From JANMEB01 sp041745295 (GTDB lineage Bacteria; Planctomycetota; Planctomycetia; Pirellulales; Pirellulaceae), in contig JBGTJE010000031.1 in assembly GCA_041745295.1 (NCBI GenBank), forward strand, positions 1 through 64,000: DNA of 64,000 nucleotides, in the 5' to 3' direction. The notes beneath the pieces were generated by a model. The model saw nothing but the letters and a program-made list of their open reading frames with translations, had not been told where the DNA came from and made no database searches. Made by a program: the position numbers and the translations under genes. Numbering within the stretch: position 1 is the stretch's first letter; each line of letters begins with the position of its first letter. Shown here in pieces: positions 38,897 to 47,497 of this stretch.

Positions 38897-40324
38897 ATGC
38901 ACGCTCATTTTCGTCAACCCTATTGTTTCGATTGTGGCCCCGGTCGGATTGTGTCGGTTTCAATCTTGTTCGTTATCGCCGGACTCCTGACGAGCGCGGC
39001 GACGTGCGTCACGCAAGGATCTTCGGCGCATCCGGCCGCCCAAGGGGCGGCGAAAAACAGCGACGAGACTCAGCCTGGCGGTGGCACGCCGACTCGGATC
39101 GTGATTCACGCGGGCCAGTTGATCGACGCGGTCCAGGCGAACCCCGTTCAAAAGGCGACGATTGTCATCGAGGGGAATCGAATCGCCGAAGTTGTTTCCG
39201 GCTTCCGCGAGGTTGCCGAAGGTGAGCAGTTAATTGACTTGAGCGATTCGACCGTGATGCCTGGGTTTATGGATATGCACACCCATTTCTCCGGTGAATA
39301 CTCGCCCCGATCCTTTGCCGAAAAGGCCTTCATGAATGGTACGGAAATGGCCCTTCGAGGCGCGCAGTTCGCCAAGCGGACTCTCGAGGCGGGCTTTACG
39401 ACGGTCCGAGAATTGGGCGACACCGACGGAGTCTCGATTGCATTGCGAAACGCGATTCGAGAGGGTTGGATTGTGGGGCCGCGAATCTATGCCGCCGGAA
39501 AATCGATTGCCACGACTGGCGGGCATGCCGACCCCACCAACGGACTTAATACAAATTTCAGCAGCGACCCCGGGCCGCTCGAAGGCGTGATCAATGGACC
39601 GGACGAAGCCTTCCAAGCCGTACGATATCGCTACAAAGAAGGAAGCGACTTGATCAAGATTACTGCCACGGGGGGTGTGCTCAGCCTTGCCGCCAGCGGC
39701 CAGAATCCACAATTCAGCGACGCTGAACTCGCCGCGATCGTCATGGCGGCCAAAGACTGCGAGTTCAAAGTCGCCGTGCACGCGCATGGCGCAGAGGGAA
39801 TGAAGCGTGCGATTCGCGCGGGTGTCGATTCGATCGAACACGGGACATACATGGATGACGAAGCCATCGAGCTGATGAAAGATCACGGCACATGGTATGT
39901 GCCCACGATTAGTGCGGGAAGATTTGTCGGCGAAAAGGCGAAAATCGACGGCTATTTTCCGCCGATCGTTCGCCCCAAGGCGGCCGCAATTGGTCCATTG
40001 ATCGATACGACGTTTGGCAAAGCCCAACGAGCGGGCGTTAAGATTGCGTTTGGAACTGACAGCGGCGTTTCGCCGCACGGTGAAAATGCTAAGGAATTCG
40101 GCTACATGGTCGAACTCGGAATGGCGCCGATGGAAGCAATTCGCGCAGCAACGACCAACGCGGCACAGCTATTGGGCGTCGAGAAAGACCTCGGTACCAT
40201 TGAAGCGGGAAAGTTCGCCGACCTTGTCGCCGTCAAGAATGACCCGTTGGCCGACATCGGCTCGCTGGAGCAAGTCACGTTCGTCATGAAAGATGGGATA
40301 GTCTATCGGAATGACCTTCGATAG
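38897..40324 (+). CDS. Exported amidohydrolase (imidazolonepropionase-like)
   Basis: A 475-aa metal-dependent hydrolase with an N-terminal hydrophobic export segment (IVSVSILFVIAGLLTSAATC). The TIM-barrel amidohydrolase features are complete: metal motif MDMHTHF, KITATGGV with the bridging-Lys position, the metal His in VAVHAHGAEG and SIEHGTYM, and the metal Asp in AFGTDSG. It resembles the periplasmic prolidase/imidazolonepropionase-related group that hydrolyses cyclic amides or Xaa-Pro dipeptides. The exact substrate is not deducible. Monocistronic, facing the convergent pyrophosphatase gene. Confidence 0.88.
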   Translation: MHAHFRQPYCFDCGPGRIVSVSILFVIAGLLTSAATCVTQGSSAHPAAQGAAKNSDETQPGGGTPTRIVIHAGQLIDAVQANPVQKATIVIEGNRIAEVVSGFREVAEGEQLIDLSDSTVMPGFMDMHTHFSGEYSPRSFAEKAFMNGTEMALRGAQFAKRTLEAGFTTVRELGDTDGVSIALRNAIREGWIVGPRIYAAGKSIATTGGHADPTNGLNTNFSSDPGPLEGVINGPDEAFQAVRYRYKEGSDLIKITATGGVLSLAASGQNPQFSDAELAAIVMAAKDCEFKVAVHAHGAEGMKRAIRAGVDSIEHGTYMDDEAIELMKDHGTWYVPTISAGRFVGEKAKIDGYFPPIVRPKAAAIGPLIDTTFGKAQRAGVKIAFGTDSGVSPHGENAKEFGYMVELGMAPMEAIRAATTNAAQLLGVEKDLGTIEAGKFADLVAVKNDPLADIGSLEQVTFVMKDGIVYRNDLR

Positions 40325-40352
40325 TGTTTGTGGCGATTTCGCCGGTGAGACG

Positions 40353-40979
40353 TTAAACCGTAAAGCTGTCTTCGTAATCAGCCATCGCAGCCCGAACGAC
40401 TTTGCGAGCGTGATCGCAGCCATAGACTCGGGCGATCTTGGCCTGCGGCCGCTGGCCCGGAACGAGCTTGTAGGTCAGAAAATAATGTTCCAGGCGTTCG
40501 ACAAACACGCCAGGAACGTCGCTGATATCCGCGGCGTCGCCCCAGACGTAATCATTCTCCAGGACACTGATCAGTTTGTCGTCCGCCTCTCCGTTATCAA
40601 TCATTTGAAGGCCACCGATGACTCGACCGCGGACAAGAATCTCGTTTCGGGCAATGACCCGTTCGCTGAGCACGCAGATGTCCAACGGATCACCGTCGCC
40701 GCGCTTGGCGGACGCCAATTTCGCGACACGTTCGTCGCAATACGTCCTGGGAACGAAACCGTATAATGTGGGATGTTGTGCCGAAGTTCGTTGCGGTCGA
40801 TCGACGTGCAGGTAGCCGGAGATCTTGTCGACTTCGTACTTCATCAAATCGAACGGAGTGATCTCGATGAATGCGTTGACGACGTCCGGAGGGTTTGGTC
40901 CTACCTCCAACCCGTGCCAAGGATGCGGTCGAAAATGGCTTACGGGAGTCGACTTGCGAGGCGTTTCACGTTTCGGCAT
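40353..40979 (-). CDS. ppa: Inorganic pyrophosphatase, family I
   Basis: A 208-aa soluble pyrophosphatase that hydrolyses PPi to two phosphates and drives biosynthetic reactions. The signature DGDPLDICVL (D95, D97, D100) provides metal ligands. Other active-site positions are present in NAFIEITPFDLMKYEVDK and YGFVPRTYCDERV. It is slightly longer than the E. coli enzyme (about 175 aa), mainly at the N-terminus. It is convergent with the amidohydrolase gene, with 28 bp between stops. Confidence 0.93.
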   Translation of the reverse strand: MPKRETPRKSTPVSHFRPHPWHGLEVGPNPPDVVNAFIEITPFDLMKYEVDKISGYLHVDRPQRTSAQHPTLYGFVPRTYCDERVAKLASAKRGDGDPLDICVLSERVIARNEILVRGRVIGGLQMIDNGEADDKLISVLENDYVWGDAADISDVPGVFVERLEHYFLTYKLVPGQRPQAKIARVYGCDHARKVVRAAMADYEDSFTV

Positions 40980-41090
40980 TTCAATCCTTTACGAACTGCG
41001 ACGACAAATGGTTCAACACCGCCTGGCACCTCGATGACGCGCAATGACGTATCCATCGGCAATCGTCTGAAAAATACTGGCGTCCCTAAC

Positions 41091-41948
41091 CTATTGAAAA
41101 TGGAACAATTGTCGAGTCGATCTGGATTCTAACCGCGATTCTATGAGGCTCGTAGAATCCAGCTCGTGTCGAGGCGAGCGAATCGATTCGAATTGCCAAG
41201 ACTGAGTGTAATACTGGTCCGCAAGCCAATCGGTGAACTCCTCGCGGCCATCGGCATGCAAGGCCTTGTCGAAAAGCGATTCCAGCGAAACCAGACCAGG
41301 CGAACGGATGATGACCTTTCGATCCGACATTCGCCAGTCGATATAGACCGGAGCAAGGAACGCCGGGTGCCGCACCGCGAAGCGTTGCCGCGCCAATTCG
41401 ATAATCACTGCTCCAACGCCCGAACGCCAACGGCGCTGTCCAATCTCTCCCGATGGCAAAACCGAAAGACAAGAACCTTCGGCAATTGTTTGGCACATCT
41501 TGTGGAGCGCCCTATTGGGACGGACCCACCATCCCCAGCGGTGAGTCAACACGTACATCAAACGGGGAATGATTCCGCGCGTTCGACGAACGAGGCCGTG
41601 GTAACTTCCTTTGGGCCATACCAGGACGTTGTTGCGGTAGACTTGCCGACCCATACACAGGGCCGTGACCAGAAAAATGGATCGCTTGAGCGCCAGTTCT
41701 GACGGGCAGGCCAGCGACATTGCAAAACCGTCGAGCGGAGAAATATGGTCTGCGACAAATAAGACGCCTCCCGGCGGCGGTGACCATGATCGTTCGATGA
41801 CGGTCTCGTATCCGGCTCGAGCGAAGAATGTTTGACAGGCGTCAAACATATTGAGGTGATGATCGCGAAAGTCTCGATTGAAGTGCCAAATCGCCGACAG
41901 CGTTCGCAGATCCAACAATGGCCGGATGGCTTGAATTTTCGCGCCCAT
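41091..41948 (-). CDS. PlsC-like lysophospholipid acyltransferase
   Basis: A 285-aa protein related to glycerolphosphate acyltransferases. The catalytic H-x4-D motif is H68-ISPL-D73, and a second block LPSGEIGQRRW corresponds to the family FPEGTR motif in altered form. The segment GVGAVIIELARQRFAVRHPAFLAPVYID fits the third block. There is no strong transmembrane helix. Role: acyl transfer to a lysolipid or other acceptor at the membrane, inferred from motifs. The start ATG at 41948 has no clear ribosome-binding site. Flanked upstream by palindromic repeats. Confidence 0.75.
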   Translation of the reverse strand: MGAKIQAIRPLLDLRTLSAIWHFNRDFRDHHLNMFDACQTFFARAGYETVIERSWSPPPGGVLFVADHISPLDGFAMSLACPSELALKRSIFLVTALCMGRQVYRNNVLVWPKGSYHGLVRRTRGIIPRLMYVLTHRWGWWVRPNRALHKMCQTIAEGSCLSVLPSGEIGQRRWRSGVGAVIIELARQRFAVRHPAFLAPVYIDWRMSDRKVIIRSPGLVSLESLFDKALHADGREEFTDWLADQYYTQSWQFESIRSPRHELDSTSLIESRLESRSTRQLFHFQ

Positions 41949-42050
41949 GGTATTGGCAGTATGTTTCGTAGGCCGAAAAATTCAATTGTTTCGGCCATTC
42001 CAAAGCCAACGTCATCGACTAAATTTGCGAAGGTTTTTGGCACATCTCGC

Positions 42051-42129
42051 TCGTTTAGCGCCATACCGATGGCGCCGGTGGTTTTGTTTGTTCGCCGAGC
42101 CGGCGCCTTCGGCTTGGCGTTTAACGAAA
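42051..42129. repeat. GTTTAACG-family palindrome, copy A
   Basis: TCGTTTAGCGCCATACCGATGG at the left faces GCCTTCGGCTTGGCGTTTAACGA at the right in inverted orientation. The same modules occur at 43573-43681 and 44542-44586. Confidence 0.65.
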
Positions 42130-42286
42130 ATACCAGCTGCAATTGGGCCCAACATTCCACCGATTTGGCACAATGCATTTAACCCGAATCGACGACAGGA
42201 TTATTGATTGGGACCTAACTCTTTTGACCAATATGCCGCCGCTCAAGACCTATCCTTTAAATGGTAAATCCCGATGAGGTTCGACA

Positions 42287-42658
42287 ATGTTAGAAGATCT
42301 CCCCAAGGCGCGAACTCCGGATCTAGAGCGACTCTTTAAAGCGCTAAATGCCGAAGAGCAGCAACGGCTGGTCGACGATCGTCGGGCCACCGCGCGCGTA
42401 GCCTTTGTCCGGCCTTTGGTTGTCAAAACGCAATCGGCGAACACGCATCCGATCGACGGGTTTTCGAGGAACATTTCTCCGTTGGGAATCGGAATCGTCT
42501 CCAAAGAACCCTTCAAAATGGGAGATGTGGGAACCATCGAAGTCCACCGATTCCAAAAAGCTCCTGCCATTATCTTGGCCGAATGTCGCTGGTCTGATTC
42601 GTTCGGCAGCCAATGGTACTTCTCCGGCTGGAGCTTTCTCTCGGTTGTTCGCGACTGA
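42287..42658 (+). CDS. PilZ-like domain protein
   Basis: A 123-aa protein. After a short helical lead comes a PilZ-like domain: DDRRATARVAF supplies the RxxxR half and GFSRNISPLGIGI supplies the (D/N)xSxxG half of the cyclic-di-GMP-binding signature. The first position of the second half is Asn instead of Asp. If functional, it would sense c-di-GMP. GAGG six bases before the ATG supports the start. No partner gene on its strand. Confidence 0.75.
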   Translation: MLEDLPKARTPDLERLFKALNAEEQQRLVDDRRATARVAFVRPLVVKTQSANTHPIDGFSRNISPLGIGIVSKEPFKMGDVGTIEVHRFQKAPAIILAECRWSDSFGSQWYFSGWSFLSVVRD

Positions 42659-42664
42659 CGCGCT

Positions 42665-42871
42665 CTAACCCACGCCGTAGCCGCCGAGCCAGACAACGGC
42701 GGCAATGCCAGCCATGAAGAGGCCAACCCAGACGGCTGCCTTCCACGAATGTTCGAGGATCCCTGGTATCTCCTCATGGCGTGTAGCGCCGTAAACTAAG
42801 CTGATCACAATGGCCAGCGGAACGGCATACCAAATATGGGCGTACCAAATCGAAGTTGTGGACAAGAGCAT
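42665..42871 (-). CDS. Small two-helix membrane protein
   Basis: A 68-aa protein with two predicted transmembrane helices (IWYAVPLAIVISLVYG and AAVWVGLFMAGIAAVVWLGG). The ATG overlaps the stop of the upstream gene (TAATG), so the two are translationally coupled. Unknown family. Confidence 0.75.
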   Translation of the reverse strand: MLLSTTSIWYAHIWYAVPLAIVISLVYGATRHEEIPGILEHSWKAAVWVGLFMAGIAAVVWLGGYGVG

Positions 42872-43557
42872 TATGTGACACCTTGCGCAATGGTCCCCGG
42901 TTTAGCGGCTCTCTTGGGGTCTTTCTTCTTTTGCGGCGGCAAGATGCTCGGCCCTGCAAACGCATCATAGACCACGAGAAGATTCAGAAGTCCGGCCACG
43001 ATGACGAACAGCGTGCCAATGTCAAACTTTTGCTTGGACTCTAAGTGCCACATTCCGAGCACATCGTTTTCCTGTTCGCTGATGGGGCCGGCCGGCGGAG
43101 CAAATAAGCCGTCCACAATTGGTTTGCGGTCTGAGTCCTTGCGAAAGGCTGCGATGTCTTCAATGATTTCCAAGCTCCGGATATTTCCTTGGTGATCCAT
43201 GAAGCCGCGCGGATAGCGATAGGCGATGGGAAACCAAGGATCACCGCCTGCCTTGGTTTTGTAGGCTTGAGCCAATGCGGGTAGCGCTGGCAATCCGACT
43301 CCCAATTGCATGAAGTACTGCCAGCGAAAGTCGTTCGGGCGAGTGGACGCGTACACGACTCGGCCGCGGCCTAATCCGAGCCCGAACAGGAACGTTCCCA
43401 TGATGCATGCCATGAACAGGAAGCCTTTGGCGTAACGCCGCTGATAGAGATGACCTGCCCCCGGCCAAAGCCATGCAAGAAACGCCGCCCACAACGGGTC
43501 GCGCAGATCGATCTTGAGATTCGGTCGCCCCTCTTGCTTGATTTCCAAAACCGTCAT
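42871..43557 (-). CDS. DUF6677-like (TM2-type) membrane protein
   Basis: A 228-aa membrane protein. An N-terminal TM2-like pair is recognisable by LAWLWPGAGHLYQRRYAKGFLFM. Two further hydrophobic segments follow, including DIGTLFVIVAGLLNLLVVYDAF near the end, with a hydrophilic loop between that starts after GGDPWFPIAYRYPRG. I recall this layout in planctomycete DUF6677 proteins; function unknown. It is coupled to the 68-aa membrane protein by an overlapping start/stop, suggesting a two-subunit membrane unit. Confidence 0.75.
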   Translation of the reverse strand: MTVLEIKQEGRPNLKIDLRDPLWAAFLAWLWPGAGHLYQRRYAKGFLFMACIMGTFLFGLGLGRGRVVYASTRPNDFRWQYFMQLGVGLPALPALAQAYKTKAGGDPWFPIAYRYPRGFMDHQGNIRSLEIIEDIAAFRKDSDRKPIVDGLFAPPAGPISEQENDVLGMWHLESKQKFDIGTLFVIVAGLLNLLVVYDAFAGPSILPPQKKKDPKRAAKPGTIAQGVT

Positions 43558-43572
43558 TTCGTGCCATGTCCT

Positions 43573-43681
43573 TTTCGTTTAACGGCAAGCCGAAGACGCC
43601 GATGTTTTCGTTTAACGGCAAGCCGTAGGCGCCGCTGTTTGCATTTAACTCGCGCCGTCGCCTTCGGCTTGCCGTTAAACG
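43573..43681. repeat. GTTTAACG-family palindrome, copy B
   Basis: Two direct units TTTCGTTTAACGGCAAGCCG (43573 and about 43606) followed by an inverted unit CGGCTTGCCGTTAAACG ending at 43681. It lies between the divergent DUF6677 and rsmE genes. Confidence 0.85.
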
Positions 43682-43805
43682 TTCGAAAACTGCCAAACAT
43701 CCCTACCTATTTCGTTGACGCCGCTGCGAAGCGAGCCGTCGGCCAAGCGGGTATATTTTATCAGGCTCGCAAAGTTTCACTAGATCAGTTGGCCGGGCAA
43801 GTCTC

Positions 43806-44513
43806 ATGTCGCAGCGCTATTTCGTCGGAGAACCGATTGCGTCATTAACCGTGCAACTTGCGGGCGCGGAGGCGCATCATCTGCTGCATGTGATGCGCGT
43901 CGTGCGCGGCGAATCCGTTAAACTTTTCGACGGATCGGGGAACGAATTTCAAGCCGAGATTGCCGCGAGCGGTCGCGACTGGGTCGAGCTTCGCGTCACT
44001 TCGTCAGCACCAGTCGATCGGGAATTGGCGGGCGAACTGGTTGTCGCCGTGGCGCTTCCCAAGGGCGATCGGCAGCGCGTCCTCATTGAAAAACTCGTGG
44101 AGCTGGGTGTCTCATCGATTGTGCCGCTGATTACCGCCTGCGGGGTCGCCCAATGCTCGGAACAAGTTTCCATGCGACTCGAGCGCGCTGTGATTGAAGC
44201 CAGCAAGCAATGCGGACGGAACCGACTGATGAAAATCGGCAATCCTATGACGTGCGAGGCGTGGTTCTCTATTGCTAACTGCGCAACGAAACTCATTGCC
44301 CACCCTGGTGGGCAATCGATTCGGAAAATTCCCTGGTCGTCGACAGTCGCGATAGCCGTTGGGCCGGAAGGGGGTTTCACCAACGATGAAGTGGCCCTGG
44401 CCGTCGCGCATCGTTGGCAGCCAACTCGCTTGGGTCCGCGAATCCTGCGGGTTGAAACTGCAGCGATTTTTCTCTCCACGCTCGCGAGTGTTCGGCTTAG
44501 TGGCGAACAATAA
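43806..44513 (+). CDS. rsmE: RsmE 16S rRNA m3U1498 methyltransferase
   Basis: A 235-aa SPOUT-type methyltransferase that methylates U1498 of 16S rRNA with S-adenosylmethionine. An N-terminal PUA-like domain (EAHHLLHVMRVVRGESVKLFDGSG) is followed by the SPOUT domain with ALPKGDRQRVLIEKLVELGV, ASKQCGRNRLM, the AdoMet-knot motif VGPEGGFTNDE and LGPRILRVETAAI. The length and order are those of bacterial RsmE. Monocistronic, flanked on both sides by GTTTAACG-family palindromes. Confidence 0.95.
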   Translation: MSQRYFVGEPIASLTVQLAGAEAHHLLHVMRVVRGESVKLFDGSGNEFQAEIAASGRDWVELRVTSSAPVDRELAGELVVAVALPKGDRQRVLIEKLVELGVSSIVPLITACGVAQCSEQVSMRLERAVIEASKQCGRNRLMKIGNPMTCEAWFSIANCATKLIAHPGGQSIRKIPWSSTVAIAVGPEGGFTNDEVALAVAHRWQPTRLGPRILRVETAAIFLSTLASVRLSGEQ

Positions 44514-44541
44514 GTGATCAGATAATCGGCGGAAATAGATC

Positions 44542-44586
44542 GCTAACGGCGAGCCGAAGGAGTCGCCTACGGCTCGCTGTTAAACG
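44542..44586. repeat. GTTTAACG-family palindrome, copy C
   Basis: GCTAACGGCGAGCCG, a short centre, then CGGCTCGCTGTTAAACGA. It follows the rsmE stop. Confidence 0.8.
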
Positions 44587-44633
44587 AAAAATCTACCACG
44601 GACACACCGGATCGTCTCTGCCAAAGGTGAGGC

Positions 44634-45716
44634 TCAATCGGTCGGGGCACCGACCCCTCGAATCCAAACGACGTAATCGGATGCCGGGATCGTCTGGCCT
44701 AGCCGTCTCAACATGTTGAAGGCTTGGGCTCGATGATGCGTTCCATGTCCGCAAAGTTGCAGAACGCTTTCGCCGATTCGAAAATTCACTGTCGTCCCAC
44801 CGGGTGTGGCGGAGACTTGTTCCGCGAAATCCGCGGACGATTTCTTTTCCAGCCATCGATCTCGCTTCGCCGCCGTTTTCTGCCAAGCCTTGTGCATTTC
44901 GTCAATGGACAACGGCTGATCAAGTTTTGGAAACGGCACCGGGCCTTCGGTCCAATTGCGATACCACCATTGCTCGGCATCGCAAATATGCTGCAGCGTC
45001 TTCCGCAAGCCGCCAATTCCCATTTCGAACGAACGATCAAGTTCCTCATCCGCCAGCGATTTGGCCAACGCGAAAGTGGAATCCATCGACCAATTGCCGT
45101 ATTGGCAGTATCGGCGGATGACGTCTCCATCAAAGTCAGGAGCGGGCCACAATTGGCTGCCTAAATCGATGCCGTGCTTTTTCAAAATTGCGATGGACTC
45201 CGAATTGCTGTGAACCGTCGGATGAGCGAGCCGATAAAACAAATAATCCAATCCGCCACTCACTTTCCGGCCCCAAGGTCGCAGGAAATTAAGTGCCTGA
45301 GCTCGATGGTGAATCGCATGGTTGAGCACGTGCACCAGCAACTTCCGAAGGCGATGGCGAAACGTTTCGCGCGCGGAATTCATATAGTCAACCAATCGCG
45401 AGAAGTTATAACCTGCCTCATCATCGAGTAGGGCGCTTCGCTCCGCGGCAACTGTGTGAAACTCGTCGGCCAACTGGTCCAAGGTAATCCCGCCGGGGTC
45501 GTGGTTTAGCTTTTGCCAAGGCTTGGACTGCCACCGATCCAGCCAGAGACGCTCGGCAAACGCCATGTGGTACAAGGTAGCGCGCAACGTCCCCAACCCC
45601 ATTGGCTGTTCGGCATCCAGTTGTTCGTCGCTCAAACCCTCCGACAACGCAAGCAACTTGTCGTTCGCCCAGTCGTTGTAGGCGTACAAATCCTGGATCA
45701 ATGTCGGGCGATTCAT
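44634..45716 (-). CDS. Tandem DinB-domain protein
   Basis: A 360-aa protein with two DinB/YfiT-type four-helix domains in one chain, about residues 5-165 and 195-358. Each starts with a Tyr/Asn-Asp/Trp helix (YAYNDWANDKLL; YCQYGNWSMDSTF), continues with the metal-His pattern in LRATLYHMAFAERLW or LRKTLQHICDAEQWW, and ends with NHAIHHRAQALNFLR or GHGTHHRAQAFNMLR. The three metal-binding His positions appear kept in both halves. Family members are thiol transferases or unknown metal enzymes. The start at 45716 is preferred; the frame is open to 45782. Confidence 0.85.
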   Translation of the reverse strand: MNRPTLIQDLYAYNDWANDKLLALSEGLSDEQLDAEQPMGLGTLRATLYHMAFAERLWLDRWQSKPWQKLNHDPGGITLDQLADEFHTVAAERSALLDDEAGYNFSRLVDYMNSARETFRHRLRKLLVHVLNHAIHHRAQALNFLRPWGRKVSGGLDYLFYRLAHPTVHSNSESIAILKKHGIDLGSQLWPAPDFDGDVIRRYCQYGNWSMDSTFALAKSLADEELDRSFEMGIGGLRKTLQHICDAEQWWYRNWTEGPVPFPKLDQPLSIDEMHKAWQKTAAKRDRWLEKKSSADFAEQVSATPGGTTVNFRIGESVLQLCGHGTHHRAQAFNMLRRLGQTIPASDYVVWIRGVGAPTD

Positions 45717-45854
45717 ATTTAGCACTACTTTCGAGGACGTTATTCGGTTGCAATTTTCTTGTTCCTTCTCCCCCATAAGCAACGCGCTCGAAATCTTGCC
45801 ATGATGAAATGTGTTCTCGCGTTGAGTTGGTAGGAATCGATTTTGGAATCGCTT

Positions 45855-46370
45855 CTATTTATCTTGCTTCTGTTCTGACTTTTCGGGTTCGGCTTGACCA
45901 CGGGCGATCTCGCCAAATAAATGCCCGCCGACCTCGCCGTGGGACCAAGTGCCGGCGTACTTGTTGCCGTCGATAACGACGCGTGCGCTGAACTTGCCAA
46001 GCAGTGGTATTTCGACTTCGTCGAGTGTAATCACGGGTGTGTTGGCAGCCCACTTCACCTCGAGCGGCATCGGAACCGTGACATCACGTCCGCCATATTT
46101 GACGCGCGCTTTGAACATCCAAAAGTCCCCCTCGTCGAGTTTTTTGACTTCGTGAATGTGGTACTCTTCTGCGGTCAGCTCTTTATTGTCGGCCCCCGTC
46201 ATCGTGAACTGTCCCACCAGTTTCGCGCCGGACATGGTCGTCGCAAACTTCTCAAAGCGTTGCTTGTGGAGATCATCGGCAGCGACATCTTGAGCAAAAC
46301 CAAGCGGAACCGTTAGCAGCGCTACGACTACGATCGCGGCGATTCGGCGGCAAATACTTTTGTATCTCAT
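45855..46370 (-). CDS. Secreted protein of unknown function
   Basis: A 171-aa protein with a signal peptide (IAAIVVVALLTVPLGFAQ). The mature part is beta-rich and charged (AKLVGQFTMTGADNKELTAEEY, LGKFSARVVIDGNKYAGTWSHG) and ends in a Lys/Glu/Gln tail. It resembles secreted planctomycete proteins of unknown role that end in a GNKYAGTW-type strand. No catalytic residues can be named. It is followed by the DinB gene on the same strand, with about 140 bp between. Confidence 0.75.
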   Translation of the reverse strand: MRYKSICRRIAAIVVVALLTVPLGFAQDVAADDLHKQRFEKFATTMSGAKLVGQFTMTGADNKELTAEEYHIHEVKKLDEGDFWMFKARVKYGGRDVTVPMPLEVKWAANTPVITLDEVEIPLLGKFSARVVIDGNKYAGTWSHGEVGGHLFGEIARGQAEPEKSEQKQDK

Positions 46371-46602
46371 GAGATTTCCTTTCGTGTCGATTCAATAACT
46401 CGAAGCAATTGCTGTCAATCGGAGCGAATTCAACGCAGGTCGAACTGCCGGCTCGTTGACAAAGCTGGTGTTGTCAAACCCAGGGGCAAATCCTAAGCTA
46501 CGCGTCTGACCCAAATTGTCCATTTATTTTTTGAGCGTCAAGCCTTGGTGTCTTATCGCGATGGCGATTGCTGGCACGTGGCCGCGTTCTCGGGAGCCGC
46601 GA

Positions 46603-47355
46603 GTGTTCGTATCCGCATCAACCGAATGTTTCCCGGATCTGTCGCTTGAGGAAGCGATCCAGAAAATCGCCGACCTGGAATACACCAGCATCGAAATCGC
46701 CGTCAACGAGCATCAAGATCAACTCAAGCCATCCGAAGTCGCATCGAATGTCGCGTCTGCCGTTGCCAAAGTCAGCGCGAAGCGTCGGCTCAATCTCGTT
46801 TCCTACGGCTTTGACATTGCGGCCGAGGGCGAAGACTATTTTGACCAGTTCAATGCCTGTTGCCAACTAGCGAAGTCGACGCGAATCGTAACGGTCTCCG
46901 TGCCTTCGTCACCGTTGGGGACTCCATTCAACCAAGAAGTCGAGCGATTTAAGCGGCTCGTCAAGCTCGCCGAGTCGCACGGTGTTCGGGTGGGAATGCG
47001 AAGCCAGCACGGCTGCCTGTCAGAGGATCCGGACACCGTCAGCGTCATTTGCGATCACGTCAAAGGCCTCGCCCTATCGTACGATCCAAGTCAGTACATT
47101 TTTGGGCAAAATCAGCCGCGCGATACCGAGCGATTAATGAAGTATGTGCACCAAATCTACCTGCGCGACTCGACCAAAGATAAAATGCAGGTCCGGGTCG
47201 GTCAGGGTGTGATTGAATACGGAAAACTCGTCAATCAGTTGGTCAAGGTTGGCTACCGGCGTTCGTTGTGCGTTTTAGTTTCGCCGCTTGACGACAGCGA
47301 TCATTTGGCAGAAATGCGGAAGATGCGGCTGTTGTTAGAAAGTTTGTTGATTTAA
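46603..47355 (+). CDS. Sugar phosphate isomerase/epimerase (AP endonuclease 2 fold)
   Basis: A 250-aa TIM-barrel protein of the xylose isomerase-like superfamily. It opens FVSASTECFPDLSLEEAIQKIADLEYTSIEIAV, then LVSYGFDI, VTVSVPSS, HGVRVGMRSQHG, LALSYDPSQY and a final VGQGVIEYGKLVNQLVKVGY. Typical metal ligands in this family are Glu, Asp, His and Glu; some positions are hard to align by eye. The start is a GTG at 46603 with GGAG eight bases upstream; the longer frame from 46516 adds residues unlike the family. Substrate unknown. Confidence 0.82.
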   Translation: MFVSASTECFPDLSLEEAIQKIADLEYTSIEIAVNEHQDQLKPSEVASNVASAVAKVSAKRRLNLVSYGFDIAAEGEDYFDQFNACCQLAKSTRIVTVSVPSSPLGTPFNQEVERFKRLVKLAESHGVRVGMRSQHGCLSEDPDTVSVICDHVKGLALSYDPSQYIFGQNQPRDTERLMKYVHQIYLRDSTKDKMQVRVGQGVIEYGKLVNQLVKVGYRRSLCVLVSPLDDSDHLAEMRKMRLLLESLLI

Positions 47356-47401
47356 GGGTGTAAGCAATCGGGGGAAGCATACTTGCAAGGAGCTTCTTGT
47401 C

Positions 47402-47429
47402 GTCATTCCGGGCTGAGACCCGGAATGAC
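47402..47429. repeat. Palindrome of dispersed GTCATTCCGGG family
   Basis: GTCATTCCGGG-CTGAGA-CCCGGAATGAC. One arm also occurs near 22370-22382. Confidence 0.85.
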
Positions 47430-47497
47430 GCGCGGGTTGAAAGTCGATCCTCAGGCAGGCCGGGTTACCTTCGGTAGCTCATTCAATCGGCGGCCTT

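Noticed and set aside
39230..40078. 282-codon minus-strand frame
   Set aside because: Antisense of the amidohydrolase with no motifs.
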